Assembly: GCF_034932185.1 (NCBI RefSeq)
Contig: NZ_JAYGHW010000095.1
Location: forward strand, 1-64,000
DNA from: Spirulina sp034932185
GTDB taxonomy: Bacteria; Cyanobacteriota; Cyanobacteriia; Cyanobacteriales; Spirulinaceae
Length of the DNA: 64,000 nucleotides
Reading direction: 5' to 3'
This document shows positions 1 through 8,715 of this stretch, in pieces (position 1 is the first letter of the stretch; each line of letters starts with the position of its first letter). The translations under genes and the position numbers were made by a program. The notes beneath the pieces were generated by a model. The model did no database searches and was not told the DNA's origin. It saw only the letters and a program-made list of their open reading frames with translations.

Positions 1-45
1 GAGGGCATTAATTTCGGCTTGGATCTGTTCTAGGGTGAGGGCCAT
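1..45 (-). CDS. 5' end of an unidentified gene (partial)
   Basis: An ATG at 45 on the minus strand opens a frame reading MALTLEQIQAEINAL that runs off the left edge. Fifteen residues are too few to name a family. The amphipathic start resembles short antitoxin-like or addiction-module proteins, but that is only an impression. Confidence 0.4.
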   Translation of the reverse strand, partial: MALTLEQIQAEINAL

Positions 46-107
46 GGGGATTGCATTGAATTGGTGTTTCTATTGTAGCCATCCTACTCCACCACCCCAC
101 CGCCTAG

Positions 108-623
108 CCCCTCACCGAAACTGCCGTCACCCCCGACGCATTCACCCAAGCCCTCCAAACCCCCGTCCCCGCGTTCCACTTCACCGGCCACGGCGAACAT
201 AACACCGAAAACCCCAACGCATCCGCCCTCTATCTTGCTCATGAATACCCCTTCACCCTCAAAGACCTCGACAACCTCCCCAACCTCAACATCCGCCTCG
301 TCAGCCTCGCCGCCAGCGAAACTGGTATCACCGCAACCGGCGAATTCATCAACGAATTTGTCAGTCCCAAAAAAGGTAGCCGCTTCCTATTCAGCACCCT
401 CTGGACAATCAGCGAAGAAAGCAGCATGATCTTCATCATCGAATTCTTCCGCCACTACCAACAACACCACGACCCCATCACCGCCTGCCACCACGCCCAA
501 TGGTATTCCGGAAATAAACCCGATGATATTAGCGATAGGATGCGGATCCAAAGTCGAATTCGCAACATTCCTCGCTACCCGGAAAAATACCCACCCCAAC
601 ACACTCCCTATGCCACCCCCTAG
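108..623 (+). pseudogene. CHAT-domain protease remnant
   Basis: The frame open from 108 (just after an in-frame TAG at 105-107) reads as the C-terminal half of a CHAT (caspase-like) domain. It has the catalytic-His region AFHFTGHGEHN, then RLVSLAASETGI, where caspase-like proteins have a Cys (…SAC-x-T…); here that position reads Ala-Ser. It continues with FLFSTLWTISEESS, a typical CHAT segment. No start codon or N-terminal domain precedes it. The last ~30 residues (after CHHAQWYSGN) no longer resemble the family, which suggests a frameshift. Loss of the Cys, the missing start and the altered end all indicate a decayed gene. A complete TPR-CHAT gene lies at the other end of the window. Confidence 0.7.
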
Positions 624-719
624 GATTAGGCAGGTTTTATTCTGACCGTTGCAAATCTAGACCCTTGATCACCGCTAAAATTACGATATAATCAAAACTA
701 TTTCCTCAAAGCAAAAGCC

Positions 720-926
720 ATGTATTCAAATAACACCCAACAAAAAATACTCGATACCATCCCCCTGCTCAGTGAACAGCAACTACAAGTGGTTCTCCAA
801 TTCATCCAAAGCCTCCAACCTAAAACCATGAATGATTCTCACCACCATGATCCTCTAGAAAACTTTATTGGTGCAAACCATTATGGAAATTTAGCCACTG
901 CCATTGATGAAGAATTATATGCCTAA
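720..926 (+). CDS. VapB-like antitoxin
   Basis: A 68-residue acidic protein. Its N-terminal helix (ILDTIPLLSEQQLQVVLQFI) resembles short cyanobacterial antitoxins paired with PIN toxins, which would neutralise the toxin and autoregulate the operon. The C-terminal half (HHHDPLENFIGANHYG…IDEELYA) would be the toxin-binding tail. Its stop codon overlaps the start of the downstream PIN gene in the string ATGCCTAA, indicating translational coupling. The family call rests on length, composition and the partner gene more than on a diagnostic motif. Confidence 0.7.
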   Translation: MYSNNTQQKILDTIPLLSEQQLQVVLQFIQSLQPKTMNDSHHHDPLENFIGANHYGNLATAIDEELYA

Positions 927-1347
927 TACAATTTTTATCGATACATGGGGATGGTTAACCTTAAATGATGCAGGGGAACGGAGACACCAAGAGGTAAAAA
1001 ATTTTTACAGACATCTTCGACAAGAGCAAACCATCCTCTATACCAGTAATTTTGTTTTAGATGAGGTCTTTACTTTATTTTTCAAGCGATTAAATACCTT
1101 TCAAGCCCAGAGTGCAATGCTGCAACTTTCCAATGCATTTACTCAAGAATCATTTCAACTTATTGACGTTGATCGTTTTTGCTTCGAGCAAGCTCAAAAT
1201 TTACGCTTAAAATATCTGGATAAACCAAAAATCTCTTTCACAGATTTAACATCTATGGTCATCATGCAACAATATGATATTATTCGGGTACTGACTGAAG
1301 ATGAGCATTTTCAGCACGTTGGTCTTGGGTTTCAGTTAGAACCGTAA
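919..1347 (+). CDS. VapC-like PIN-domain toxin
   Basis: A 142-residue protein beginning MPNTIFIDTWGW, where D8 is the first acidic residue of a PIN RNase domain. Later acidic residues expected of the metal site lie in FVLDEVFTLFF (about 48-58) and SFTDLTSMVIMQ (about residues 107-118, with the typical T-D-x-x-S pattern), and EDEHF follows near the C-terminus. PIN toxins cleave RNA, often tRNA or rRNA, when freed from antitoxin. I use the ATG at 919, overlapping the antitoxin stop by 8 bp, rather than the in-frame ATG at 904, because the PIN fold normally starts a few residues before the first Asp. Confidence 0.85.
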   Translation: MPNTIFIDTWGWLTLNDAGERRHQEVKNFYRHLRQEQTILYTSNFVLDEVFTLFFKRLNTFQAQSAMLQLSNAFTQESFQLIDVDRFCFEQAQNLRLKYLDKPKISFTDLTSMVIMQQYDIIRVLTEDEHFQHVGLGFQLEP

Positions 1348-1429
1348 TTTTACTGAAATTTAGTTCAGCATTATCGTTAATCTAAACTGTTTTATTGATT
1401 GTATAGCAATTTCTAGAGCCATGCGGTAC

Positions 1430-1467
1430 AAAGATCCCCCTCAATCCCCCTTAAAAAGGGGGAAGTA
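1430..1467. repeat. REP-like CCCCCTTAAAAAGGGGG palindrome
   Basis: A C-rich and G-rich inverted repeat (ATCCCCCTTAAAAAGGGGGA core) lies just before the 1476 gene. Related sequences occur at 29214-29375 and, as a tandem pair, at 36393-36580. It is probably a fragment of the same dispersed element. Confidence 0.6.
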
Positions 1468-1475
1468 GCGTTCTC

Positions 1476-1904
1476 ATGAAAGATATTACAGGGATTGTAA
1501 TCGGGCTGGTTTTATGCGCTGGGGTGGGGGTTGTGGCCCTCAAACTGACGATTCCTTGGCAATATCGGGAAACTGAACTGCGTTCTTCGGCTTTGAGCCA
1601 TTTGGCCCATCTGCAAACCCAGACCCCCCTTTCCCCCGTCGCAGCCGCCCAGGCCTATGCCTATTTTGGTACAGACTATCAAGACGAACTGCCTCCGCGC
1701 ATTCGCATCACGACAAAATCCCTCGGTAAGGATGAAATGCGCGTTGAGTTTTATGATCCCAATGCCCAAGATGACAGCATTTGGGAAAAACGCACCCGGA
1801 TCTTTTTACGCCAAAATGCAGTGGGACATTGGGTTCCCTATCACAGTGAATGGTCTCATAAGGGCCGGGGGCGATTCGGCTGGACAACGGAGCCGACGAT
1901 TTAG
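1476..1904 (+). CDS. Hypothetical membrane-anchored protein
   Basis: 142 residues. The first ~27 (ITGIVIGLVLCAGVGVVALK) form one hydrophobic helix that would anchor the protein or act as an uncleaved signal. The rest is soluble, with an alanine-rich helical stretch (SPVAAAQAYAYFGTDY, about residues 53-68) and a mixed C-terminal part rich in Trp and Arg. I recognise no enzymatic motif. The gene stands alone between the toxin-antitoxin pair and a convergent small gene. It is probably a cyanobacterial conserved hypothetical protein. Confidence 0.6.
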   Translation: MKDITGIVIGLVLCAGVGVVALKLTIPWQYRETELRSSALSHLAHLQTQTPLSPVAAAQAYAYFGTDYQDELPPRIRITTKSLGKDEMRVEFYDPNAQDDSIWEKRTRIFLRQNAVGHWVPYHSEWSHKGRGRFGWTTEPTI

Positions 1905-1910
1905 AGCGGC

Positions 1911-2159
1911 TTAGGCTTCCCTTTCGGCATAGGGGGAGGGGGGGCGATCGCTACTCCAGGCCCACCACACCTGTTCACATTCGCATTGATAAAACTCCTG
2001 CCATTTGCGCTGATAATCCTCACTGATCACCGGAGCGCGGCGATTGATCCAGACCCGCTGGGCTTGATGGGAGGAGGCATGACAGCGGGGACAATGGAAT
2101 TGGAGGGCATGGATGGCGGTTTTCGTCCAAGCCGGGGGAATGGGATCGAAGGCTTCCAT
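1911..2159 (-). CDS. Small zinc-ribbon-like hypothetical protein
   Basis: 82 residues with a CPRC pair (about residues 24-27) and a CEC pair near residue 59, spaced as in a small zinc ribbon. The C-terminal part is tryptophan-rich (QVWWAWSSDRPP). The start MEAFDPIPPAWTKTAIHALQ is typical of short cyanobacterial hypotheticals. The function is unknown; such zinc ribbons may bind nucleic acid or protein. It is convergent with the 1476 gene and divergent from the deacetylase-family gene. Confidence 0.6.
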   Translation of the reverse strand: MEAFDPIPPAWTKTAIHALQFHCPRCHASSHQAQRVWINRRAPVISEDYQRKWQEFYQCECEQVWWAWSSDRPPSPYAEREA

Positions 2160-2274
2160 CGGTTGATGCTATAGATCTTTCCCCACTGTATAGCGATCGC
2201 CTCCCCCCTGCATCGATAACCCCAAAAATTCCCCCATCCCCCGACAATAAAGGGGAATTTTGTTGCTGCCCTCT

Positions 2275-3210
2275 ATGCCCCCCCTGCCCATTGTTTACCA
2301 TCCCGATTACGTCACGCCTTTGCCGGATCAGCACCGTTTCCCGATGCCGAAATTTCGGCTCCTCTACGCATATCTCCAACAGCGGGGCATTGCCCAACCC
2401 GCCGCCACGTTTAGGCCTGAACCGGCTGATCCTGCCCTCCTCCAACAGGTTCACAGCCCCGATTATGTGAGGGCCTATCTTACCGGAACCCTTGACCCGA
2501 AGGCCCAGCGGCGCATTGGTCTGCCCTGGAGTCCGGGGTTAGTGACGCGCACCTGTACCGCTGTGGGGGGGACGGTGTTAACGGCACAATTGGCGCTGAA
2601 GTATGGCATTGCCTGCAATACCGCTGGCGGAACCCACCATGCTTTCCCGGATTATGGTTCGGGGTTTTGCATTTTTAATGATTTGGCGATCGCCGCCCGC
2701 ACACTCCTCAATGGTGGCACTGTTCAAAAAGTTCTCATTCTCGATCTTGATGTCCATCAGGGGGATGGGACGGCCTGGATTTTTCGCGATGAGCCGAGGG
2801 TATTCACGTTTTCGATGCATTGTGAGGCGAATTTTCCGGGGAAAAAACAGGTGAGCGATCGCGATATTCCCCTGCCCATCGGTTTAGGAGATCAGGACTA
2901 TTTACACATTCTCAAGAGAGAATTCCCCCCCCTTTTGGCTCAGGTGCAACCGGATTTAGTCCTCTATGATGCGGGGGTGGATGTCCATGGGGGCGATCGC
3001 CTCGGAAAATTGGCCCTCACGGATAGCGGCATTTATCAGCGCGATCGCCTCGTCCTTCACCATTGCCGCCAAGGGGGCTACCCCATCGCTACGGTGATCG
3101 GCGGCGGCTATGCCCCGGATATTCACGCCCTCGTCGCTCGCCACGCCCTGCTCCACCGTGCTGCCCACAGCGAATTTAACGCTAGAGTTTCAAATCACAA
3201 CATTTCCTAA
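2275..3210 (+). CDS. Histone deacetylase family protein (amidohydrolase)
   Basis: 311 residues of the arginase/deacetylase fold. Zn and active-site motifs are in the expected order: GGTHHAF (about 118-124, the two catalytic His), DLDVHQGDGT (about 156-165, metal-binding Asp and His), YDAGVDVHGGDRLG (about 228-241, the third metal Asp) and IGGGYAPDIHAL (near the C-terminus, with the GGGY substrate loop). Bacterial members remove acetyl groups from lysine or polyamine-like substrates. The natural substrate cannot be told from sequence. I use ATG 2275 because the family starts shortly before the IVYHPDY strand; an upstream TTG at 2260 is less likely. There is no operon partner. Confidence 0.9.
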   Translation: MPPLPIVYHPDYVTPLPDQHRFPMPKFRLLYAYLQQRGIAQPAATFRPEPADPALLQQVHSPDYVRAYLTGTLDPKAQRRIGLPWSPGLVTRTCTAVGGTVLTAQLALKYGIACNTAGGTHHAFPDYGSGFCIFNDLAIAARTLLNGGTVQKVLILDLDVHQGDGTAWIFRDEPRVFTFSMHCEANFPGKKQVSDRDIPLPIGLGDQDYLHILKREFPPLLAQVQPDLVLYDAGVDVHGGDRLGKLALTDSGIYQRDRLVLHHCRQGGYPIATVIGGGYAPDIHALVARHALLHRAAHSEFNARVSNHNIS

Positions 3211-3344
3211 AATGGGATGGCAGATTAGGTTGATGGAGAAACGAAAGAGTTTTCGCCTTCGGTTTTTGTCTTAAATTGATAGATGGCGAAATAGTTTTGC
3301 CTTAAATTGATGGACGGCAAAATAGTTTTGTCTTAAATTTATGG

Positions 3345-3402
3345 AGGGCGAAAAATTTTTCGCCCCTACTCCCGTGGAGGGCGAAAAATTTTTCGCCCCT
3401 AC
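3345..3402. repeat. Two copies of the GGGCGAAAAATTTTTCGCCC palindrome
   Basis: Perfect palindromes at 3345-3366 and 3379-3400 share the flanks GGAG and CCCCTAC. Looser related lines precede them (TTAAATTGATGGACGGCAAA-type repeats at about 3270-3340). The same palindrome recurs at 30245, 58707 and 60018. The element is a dispersed short palindromic repeat; transcripts through it would form a strong hairpin. Confidence 0.75.
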
Positions 3403-3443
3403 AAATTCTTCCCACTTCCTACTTCCTACTTCCCAATCCTGCC

Positions 3444-4832
3444 ATGATCCGCCGTCACTTCCTCAAAAACACGACCCTCGCCACCCTTGCTTTTTGGTCT
3501 ACCCTCGCCAGTTGTAGCCAAGCCCGTGGCCCCCAAATCGAGACTGCTGTGAGTGGGGGGGAGGCCGATGTGATTGTGGTCGGGGCGGGGATGGCGGGGT
3601 TGACTGCTGCGAGGCAGTTGCAGGATGCGGGGCTGGCGGTTTTGGTATTGGAGGGGCGCGATCGCCTAGGGGGTCGGATTTGGACGGATCGCAGTTTAGG
3701 GGTTCCCATGGATATGGGGGCGAGTTGGATTCATGGCCCCGATGGCCAGAACCCGATTACGCCTTTGGCGAAGGCGGTGGGGGCGAAGTTATTTGTCACC
3801 GATGATGACAGTGTGATTCTCTACAATACGGAGGGGCAACCGATTAGCGATGATGATTTGGTGGCCAGTGAGGAGGAATACGAGGAGCTTTTAGAGCGGG
3901 TAGCGGCCTATGGTGAGCGGCAGGAGCGGGATCTGAGTCTTGTGGCGGCGCTCCAGCGGGTTGAGCCAAGTGCTTTAAATGATCCACTGCAACGTTATCA
4001 TCTCACCTCATTTTTAGAATTTGATGCGGGTGGCCCCCTTGATCAGCTTTCAACTTGGTATTGGGATCAGGATGAAGCATTTCCGGGCAAAGATGTGTTA
4101 TTTCCCGATGGTTATGATGCGGTGATTAATTATTTGGCGCGGGATTTGCCGATTTATTTGGAGCAGGGGGTGGAAAGGATTAGCTATGATCAATCGGGTG
4201 TAACGATTACGACGAATCAAGGGGAATTTACGGCCAGTGCGGCGGTGATTACGTTGCCTTTGGGGGTTTTACAGGGGGGAACGGTGGCGTTTGATCCGGG
4301 TTTACCCAATGGGATGCGCCAAGCCATGGGTCGCCTCAAAATGGGGATGGTGAATAAGGTAGCGCTGACTTATCCCCGCGTTTTTTGGGATGAGTCTTTG
4401 CAATATTGGGGTTATACCGATCCGGAGCGGGGCAAGTATAGTTATTTTCTCAATGCCCGCACGTTCAGCCCTGCGAATGCGTTGATGACGTTTGGTTTGG
4501 GGAATTATGGGTTAAAGCTGGAGAGCCAAGGGGATGAGGTTATTGCTGCTGATGTGCAACAAACCTTAAAGCGCATTTTTGGCGGGAATATTCCTGAACC
4601 GGAGCAGGTGTTGGTATCTCGTTGGACGGCGGATCCTTGGGCGCGGGGGGCCTATTCCTATGCGGCGGTGGGTTCAAGGCCGCAGGATTTTAATGCGTTG
4701 GGGGCATCGGTGCGGGATGTGCTGTTTTTTGCGGGTGAGCATACCATTGCTAAGTATCGCGGCACGGTTCACGGGGCCTATTTATCGGGGGAACGTGCTG
4801 CCAAGGAGTTGCTTAAGGTTTGGGCAGATTAA
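3444..4832 (+). CDS. Exported flavin amine oxidase
   Basis: 462 residues. The N-terminus (MIRRHFLKNTTLATLAF…LASC) has twin Arg and a hydrophobic stretch ending in a lipobox-like LASC24, so it is probably a Tat-exported lipoprotein. The FAD-binding Rossmann motif VVGAGMAGLTAARQL lies near residues 45-60, followed by LEGRDRLGGRIWT and MGASWIHG, as in monoamine and polyamine oxidases. The C-terminal FAD motif FAGEHTIAKYRGTVHGAY is present. It should oxidise primary or secondary amines (polyamines or an amino acid) with O2; the exact substrate is not visible. It stands alone, preceded by palindromic repeats and followed by the outer repeats of the CRISPR island. Confidence 0.88.
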   Translation: MIRRHFLKNTTLATLAFWSTLASCSQARGPQIETAVSGGEADVIVVGAGMAGLTAARQLQDAGLAVLVLEGRDRLGGRIWTDRSLGVPMDMGASWIHGPDGQNPITPLAKAVGAKLFVTDDDSVILYNTEGQPISDDDLVASEEEYEELLERVAAYGERQERDLSLVAALQRVEPSALNDPLQRYHLTSFLEFDAGGPLDQLSTWYWDQDEAFPGKDVLFPDGYDAVINYLARDLPIYLEQGVERISYDQSGVTITTNQGEFTASAAVITLPLGVLQGGTVAFDPGLPNGMRQAMGRLKMGMVNKVALTYPRVFWDESLQYWGYTDPERGKYSYFLNARTFSPANALMTFGLGNYGLKLESQGDEVIAADVQQTLKRIFGGNIPEPEQVLVSRWTADPWARGAYSYAAVGSRPQDFNALGASVRDVLFFAGEHTIAKYRGTVHGAYLSGERAAKELLKVWAD

Positions 4833-4851
4833 GCTGTGGGGGCGTTTTTCC

Positions 4852-5276
4852 CGCAAGCCTAGAAACCGGGTTTCTTGCATTGGCTCGTTTTGGGCGAACC
4901 TGCTCACAGAAACCCGGTTTCTTTTCCCCCGCAAATCAATTAGGGTTTCCAGCGATGGGAGATCTAAAAAACAGGTTGCGACTCACGGTTTTAATGCTTT
5001 TTCCTCGCAAGCCTAGAAACCGGGTTTCTTGCATCGGCTCGTTTTGGGCGAACCTGCTCACAGAAACCCGGTTTCTTTTCCCCCGCATCAATTAGGGTCT
5101 CCAGGGACGGGAGATCTAAAAAACAGGTTGCGACTCCCGGTTTTTATGCTTTTTCCTCGCAAGCCTAGAAACCGGGTTTCTTGCATCGGCTCGTTTTGGG
5201 CGAACCTGCTCACAGAAACCCGGTTTCTTTTCCCCCGTAATCAATTAGGGTCTCCAGCGAGTGGAGACTCATAGAA
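4852..5276. repeat. Three tandem ~153-bp units containing fossil CRISPR repeats
   Basis: Units start at 4852, 5006 and 5158 (CGCAAGCCTAGAAACCGGGT). Each has two AGAAACC-GGTTTCT type palindromes (for example AGAAACCGGGTTTCTT and CAGAAACCCGGTTTCTTTT), then a CRISPR-repeat remnant (ATCAATTAGGG plus TCTCCAG), then in units 1 and 2 AGATCTAAAAAACAGGTTGC. The third remnant (about 5238-5267) is nearly a complete repeat ending GCGAGTGGAGAC. One inverted copy lies beyond the right array at 26545-26715. The structure suggests a MITE-like element that inserted next to, or spread together with, CRISPR repeats. Confidence 0.8.
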
Positions 5277-5299
5277 TCCCTTGAATTATTACCTGATAA

Positions 5300-5770
5300 T
5301 CACCTACCAACCCATTCTAGAATCCCCTGCTGACTGGAATCTACAACTGTACAAATATACTGATTGCGTACCATTGCCCCTAGCTGATTTTGGCTATCAA
5401 CCCATGCTCTCATTGTCCATACCTGAGTTTCAGGGTCAAAAGTTGGCAGGACTAACTGGTGTTTCGCGGTTCGAGGGCTGACCAATTCTAATTCTGCCAG
5501 TGTCTTGCAAATAGCTCTCACATTGGAATCATACATTTTAGGCGTAATTTTTGGCTCTATGGGGCTAGGGGATGGGCTGGGAATAGCCGTGCTTGGGGTT
5601 TGAATCGGTTTAACGGATGTTCTGGGTGGGCTAGGTTGTGAACTTGGACTACTCACCCAACCCACAAAAAACAGAAACGTCAAAATCACGATCAACCAAT
5701 TAGGGAATCCCCTTGTTTTACCCATCAAGAATTCAACGATTTTCTTGTAGTTAATTTGTGAATTTTTCAT
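5300..5770 (-). CDS. Membrane-anchored hypothetical protein inside the left CRISPR trailer
   Basis: 156 residues (or 141 from the ATG at 5725). One transmembrane helix (NWLIVILTFLFFVGWV) is followed by a Pro/Ser-rich linker of about 45 residues (SSPSSQPSPPRTSV…) and a small C-terminal domain. That domain resembles a widespread uncharacterised one with a Leu-x-SPxTA pattern (LELVSPRTAKHQ) and a strand like AWVDSQNQLGAMVRNQYIC. The linker and topology suggest the domain sits outside the cytoplasmic membrane. The gene lies between fossil CRISPR repeats at 5238-5267 and 5831-5864, opposite in strand to the cas genes. I infer no immune role from the sequence alone. Confidence 0.65.
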   Translation of the reverse strand: MKNSQINYKKIVEFLMGKTRGFPNWLIVILTFLFFVGWVSSPSSQPSPPRTSVKPIQTPSTAIPSPSPSPIEPKITPKMYDSNVRAICKTLAELELVSPRTAKHQLVLPTFDPETQVWTMRAWVDSQNQLGAMVRNQYICTVVDSSQQGILEWVGR

Positions 5771-5830
5771 GGATTAAAAATCTCATCTCTTGATATTACT
5801 GCTGTGGTTGTAGCTTGTGACGGTTGTCTA

Positions 5831-6182
5831 TTTCCAATCAATTAGGGTCTCCAGCGATGGAGACCAGGATACCAGTGAGCAGGAAGCCCCCCCTTCCTAG
5901 TTTCTAATTAATTAGGGTCTCCAGGGAGGGGGGGTAAAGGATGAAGGAGGAGGGCAGAAGGCAGATTTCAAGGCAGAAGGCAGAAATCAGAAATCAGAAA
6001 TCAGAAGGCAGAAAGGGGAAGTTCATTTCCCAATTCATCCTTCATCCTTCTGCCTTCATCCTTTAGAAGTGTTTCCAATCAATTAGGGAAATTTAAAGGC
6101 AGAAGGCAGAAATCAAAAGGCAGAAAGGGGAGGTTAATTTCCCAATTCATCCTTCATCCTTCTGCCTTCATCCTTTAGAAGT
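5831..6182. repeat. Degenerate trailer of the left array with two MITE-like copies
   Basis: Fossil repeats occur at 5831-5864 (2 nt missing), 5900-5930 (several changes) and 6071-6088 (only the first half, GTTTCCAATCAATTAGGG). Between them are two copies of an element rich in AAGGCAGAAGGCAG at one end and CCTTCATCCTTTAGAAGT at the other (about 5949-6070 and 6089-6182). They share the centre CATTTCCCAATTCATCC, or near variants. The element ends are roughly complementary (GGCAGAAGG / CCTTCTGCC), so it can fold on itself. Decay at this end matches its position far from the leader. Confidence 0.8.
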
Positions 6183-8587
6183 GTTTCCAATCAATTAGGG
6201 TCTCCAGCGAGTGGAGACTGAACTTATCCCCCAAGATGGGAATCATCGCGCTCACGCTATGTTTCCAATCAATTAGGGTCTCCAGCGAGTGGAGACTAAC
6301 TATGTGAAAGCATTAAAAGCTGATCCTATTAAGTTTCCAATCAATTAGGGTCTCCAGCGAGTGGAGACATAGCGGAAAACCCCAAATATGGATATTGCAA
6401 GATATCCACCAGTTTCCAATCAATTAGGGTCTCCAGCGAGTGGAGACTCGCCGCAGCGTACATGAGCGATCCCGAAGTTAAATGGGTTTCCAATCAATTA
6501 GGGTCTCCAGCGAGTGGAGACGGTAAACAATCCCCATTGAATTAGCGGGTTTATCCGGTTAGAGTTTCCAATCAATTAGGGTCTCCAGCGAGTGGAGACC
6601 TGGGGTTCATTTTTTACGGGCCCAATCTTTTGCTCTCCCAAGTTTCCAATCAATTAGGGTCTCCAGCGAGTGGAGACAGACGGCCAAGGATCAGGGATTG
6701 ATGGGCATTCTCAGTTTCCAATCAATTAGGGTCTCCAGCGAGTGGAGACAGTTATGAAAATAGCTCATCCTCAAAACGTCTTCAATGTTTCCAATCAATT
6801 AGGGTCTCCAGCGAGTGGAGACATGGCATTTGGGTGGGAACCGTGGGAACCGCTGATCCTGAGTTTCCAATCAATTAGGGTCTCCAGCGAGTGGAGACGT
6901 GGTGGTAGCATTTAATCCTAATTTCCCCGATAAGTTACTAGTTTCCAATCAATTAGGGTCTCCAGCGAGTGGAGACCAGGATTTAATTTCTCATCCTGTA
7001 TCTACATCCGTATCAGGGTTTCCAATCAATTAGGGTCTCCAGCGAGTGGAGACCTCTGGAGTCATTGTGGAACATTCGGAGTTGAGATGTTTCCAATCAA
7101 TTAGGGTCTCCAGCGAGTGGAGACTCAAAATGGGTGCAAATTTACGAGTTTTTAGTTAGTGAGTTTCCAATCAATTAGGGTCTCCAGCGAGTGGAGACCA
7201 GAAATGGTTCTCTAAAACATTCCGATGCTCCGAGTTTCCAATCAATTAGGGTCTCCAGCGAGTGGAGACGTACTACCTGACATACAACCCGTTTGTGGAC
7301 TGCTTTGTTTCCAATCAATTAGGGTCTCCAGCGAGTGGAGACTTTGGTTGTAAAGCGCGATCGCCCACGGATAACGGAGTTTCCAATCAATTAGGGTCTC
7401 CAGCGAGTGGAGACGCGGCGCAAAGCCGCCCAGGAGGGCAAATGGTAGAGTTTCCAATCAATTAGGGTCTCCAGCGAGTGGAGACCTGTCAACGGGATAC
7501 GTTAGACAATGCCCAAGCTACTGTTTCCAATCAATTAGGGTCTCCAGCGAGTGGAGACCTTGGATCAAAGAAGGGCGCGGCGTTTACATCGTAGTGTTTC
7601 CAATCAATTAGGGTCTCCAGCGAGTGGAGACCATGCCCGACAGTGTATTTATCTCAGCCCTTTACGCTGAGTTTCCAATCAATTAGGGTCTCCAGCGAGT
7701 GGAGACGAAGGTTCTACCATGCAAATCATGGCAGATGAATAGTTTCCAATCAATTAGGGTCTCCAGCGAGTGGAGACTGCAACGCTCGAAATGTCGGAGC
7801 AGACCCGCCACAGTTTCCAATCAATTAGGGTCTCCAGCGAGTGGAGACGTGGAAATGGCACTTGCTGTCCCTCCATATCTTTAGTTTCCAATCAATTAGG
7901 GTCTCCAGCGAGTGGAGACATGAAAAAACCAAAATGGCAACAAATCATCAAAACCGTTTCCAATCAATTAGGGTCTCCAGCGAGTGGAGACCTAACCTAA
8001 CCGTTAACATTGATTCAAACGGTCTTGCATAGTTTCCAATCAATTAGGGTCTCCAGCGAGTGGAGACTGATCGGGTTCGGCCCCGTACTTAGCGATGAAG
8101 GCAGTTAGAAGTTTCCAATCAATTAGGGTCTCCAGCGAGTGGAGACGGTGATATGAGCATTATACTACGGGATTATCAATCCGTTTCCAATCAATTAGGG
8201 TCTCCAGCGAGTGGAGACAATTAATAGGAGAATCATGAATCATGAATAACATCAAGTTTCCAATCAATTAGGGTCTCCAGCGAGTGGAGACCTCGCAACT
8301 CCCCAAGGATTGCAATTATTATCAGGTTTCCAATCAATTAGGGTCTCCAGCGAGTGGAGACATCGGGATTGAGGTCGTTGCCGTCGAGGAGGGGGATGAG
8401 TGTTTCCAATCAATTAGGGTCTCCAGCGAGTGGAGACATCAGGTGGCAATCCTGCGACCGAATACCCCATACCGGGCTAGTTTCCAATCAATTAGGGTCT
8501 CCAGCGAGTGGAGACGGTTTCTGCCCTCAATGAACAGAAACCCTTAGTGACGTTTCCAATCAATTAGGGTCTCCAGCGAGTGGAGAC
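6183..8587 (-). CRISPR. CRISPR array 1 (left): 33 repeats, 32 spacers
   Basis: 33 copies of a 36-bp repeat are spaced 70-79 bp apart (spacers 34-43 nt). In the crRNA sense (minus strand) each repeat begins with the hairpin GTCTCC-ACTCGCT-GGAGAC and ends in an AT-rich tail, TTGATTGGAAAC. The array is read leftward because its leader lies at the right end (8588 on) and its repeats decay at the left. The newest spacer should be 8516-8551. Repeats look identical along the array. No cas6 is present. The AU-rich tail next to a stem-loop suits RNase E processing, as reported for the Synechocystis III-Bv array, whose repeat this resembles from memory. Confidence 0.97.
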
Positions 8588-8715
8588 CCCTCCATTTTAA
8601 GCCCAAGCGGGGCCAATGTTTCAACCCCCAAGATCGACGGGTAACAAAAATTGACCCGATCGCCCCCCCAAAAGCCTCCTTCAACAGGGCTGAAACCCTT
8701 GCCCCATCTACCATC
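8588..8715 (-). promoter_or_regulatory. Leader of array 1
   Basis: The sequence next to the last repeat matches, in inverted sense, the flank of array 2. Shared blocks are CCCTCCATTTTAAG, the TTTCAACCCCC / TTTACAACCCCC segment, AGATCGACG, and about 100 bp out GGCTGAAACCCTT followed by CCCCAT. On the minus strand a TTGAAA (8619-8624) and a TAAAAT (8594-8599) with a 19-bp gap form a sigma70-like promoter. Its start point would be about 8587, the first base of the array. Confidence 0.8.

Noticed and set aside
4579..5274. Plus-strand frames over the ~153-bp units encoding repeated PRKPRNRVSCIGSFWANLL peptides
   Set aside because: They translate the tandem repeat element and have no gene features.
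7242..8547. Open frames of 60-90 codons across array 1 with repeated peptides such as SNQLGSPASGD or FQSIRVSSEWR
   Set aside because: They are translations of the 36-bp CRISPR repeat, whose length is a multiple of three, so frames persist whenever spacer lengths allow. They have no start signals or conservation.
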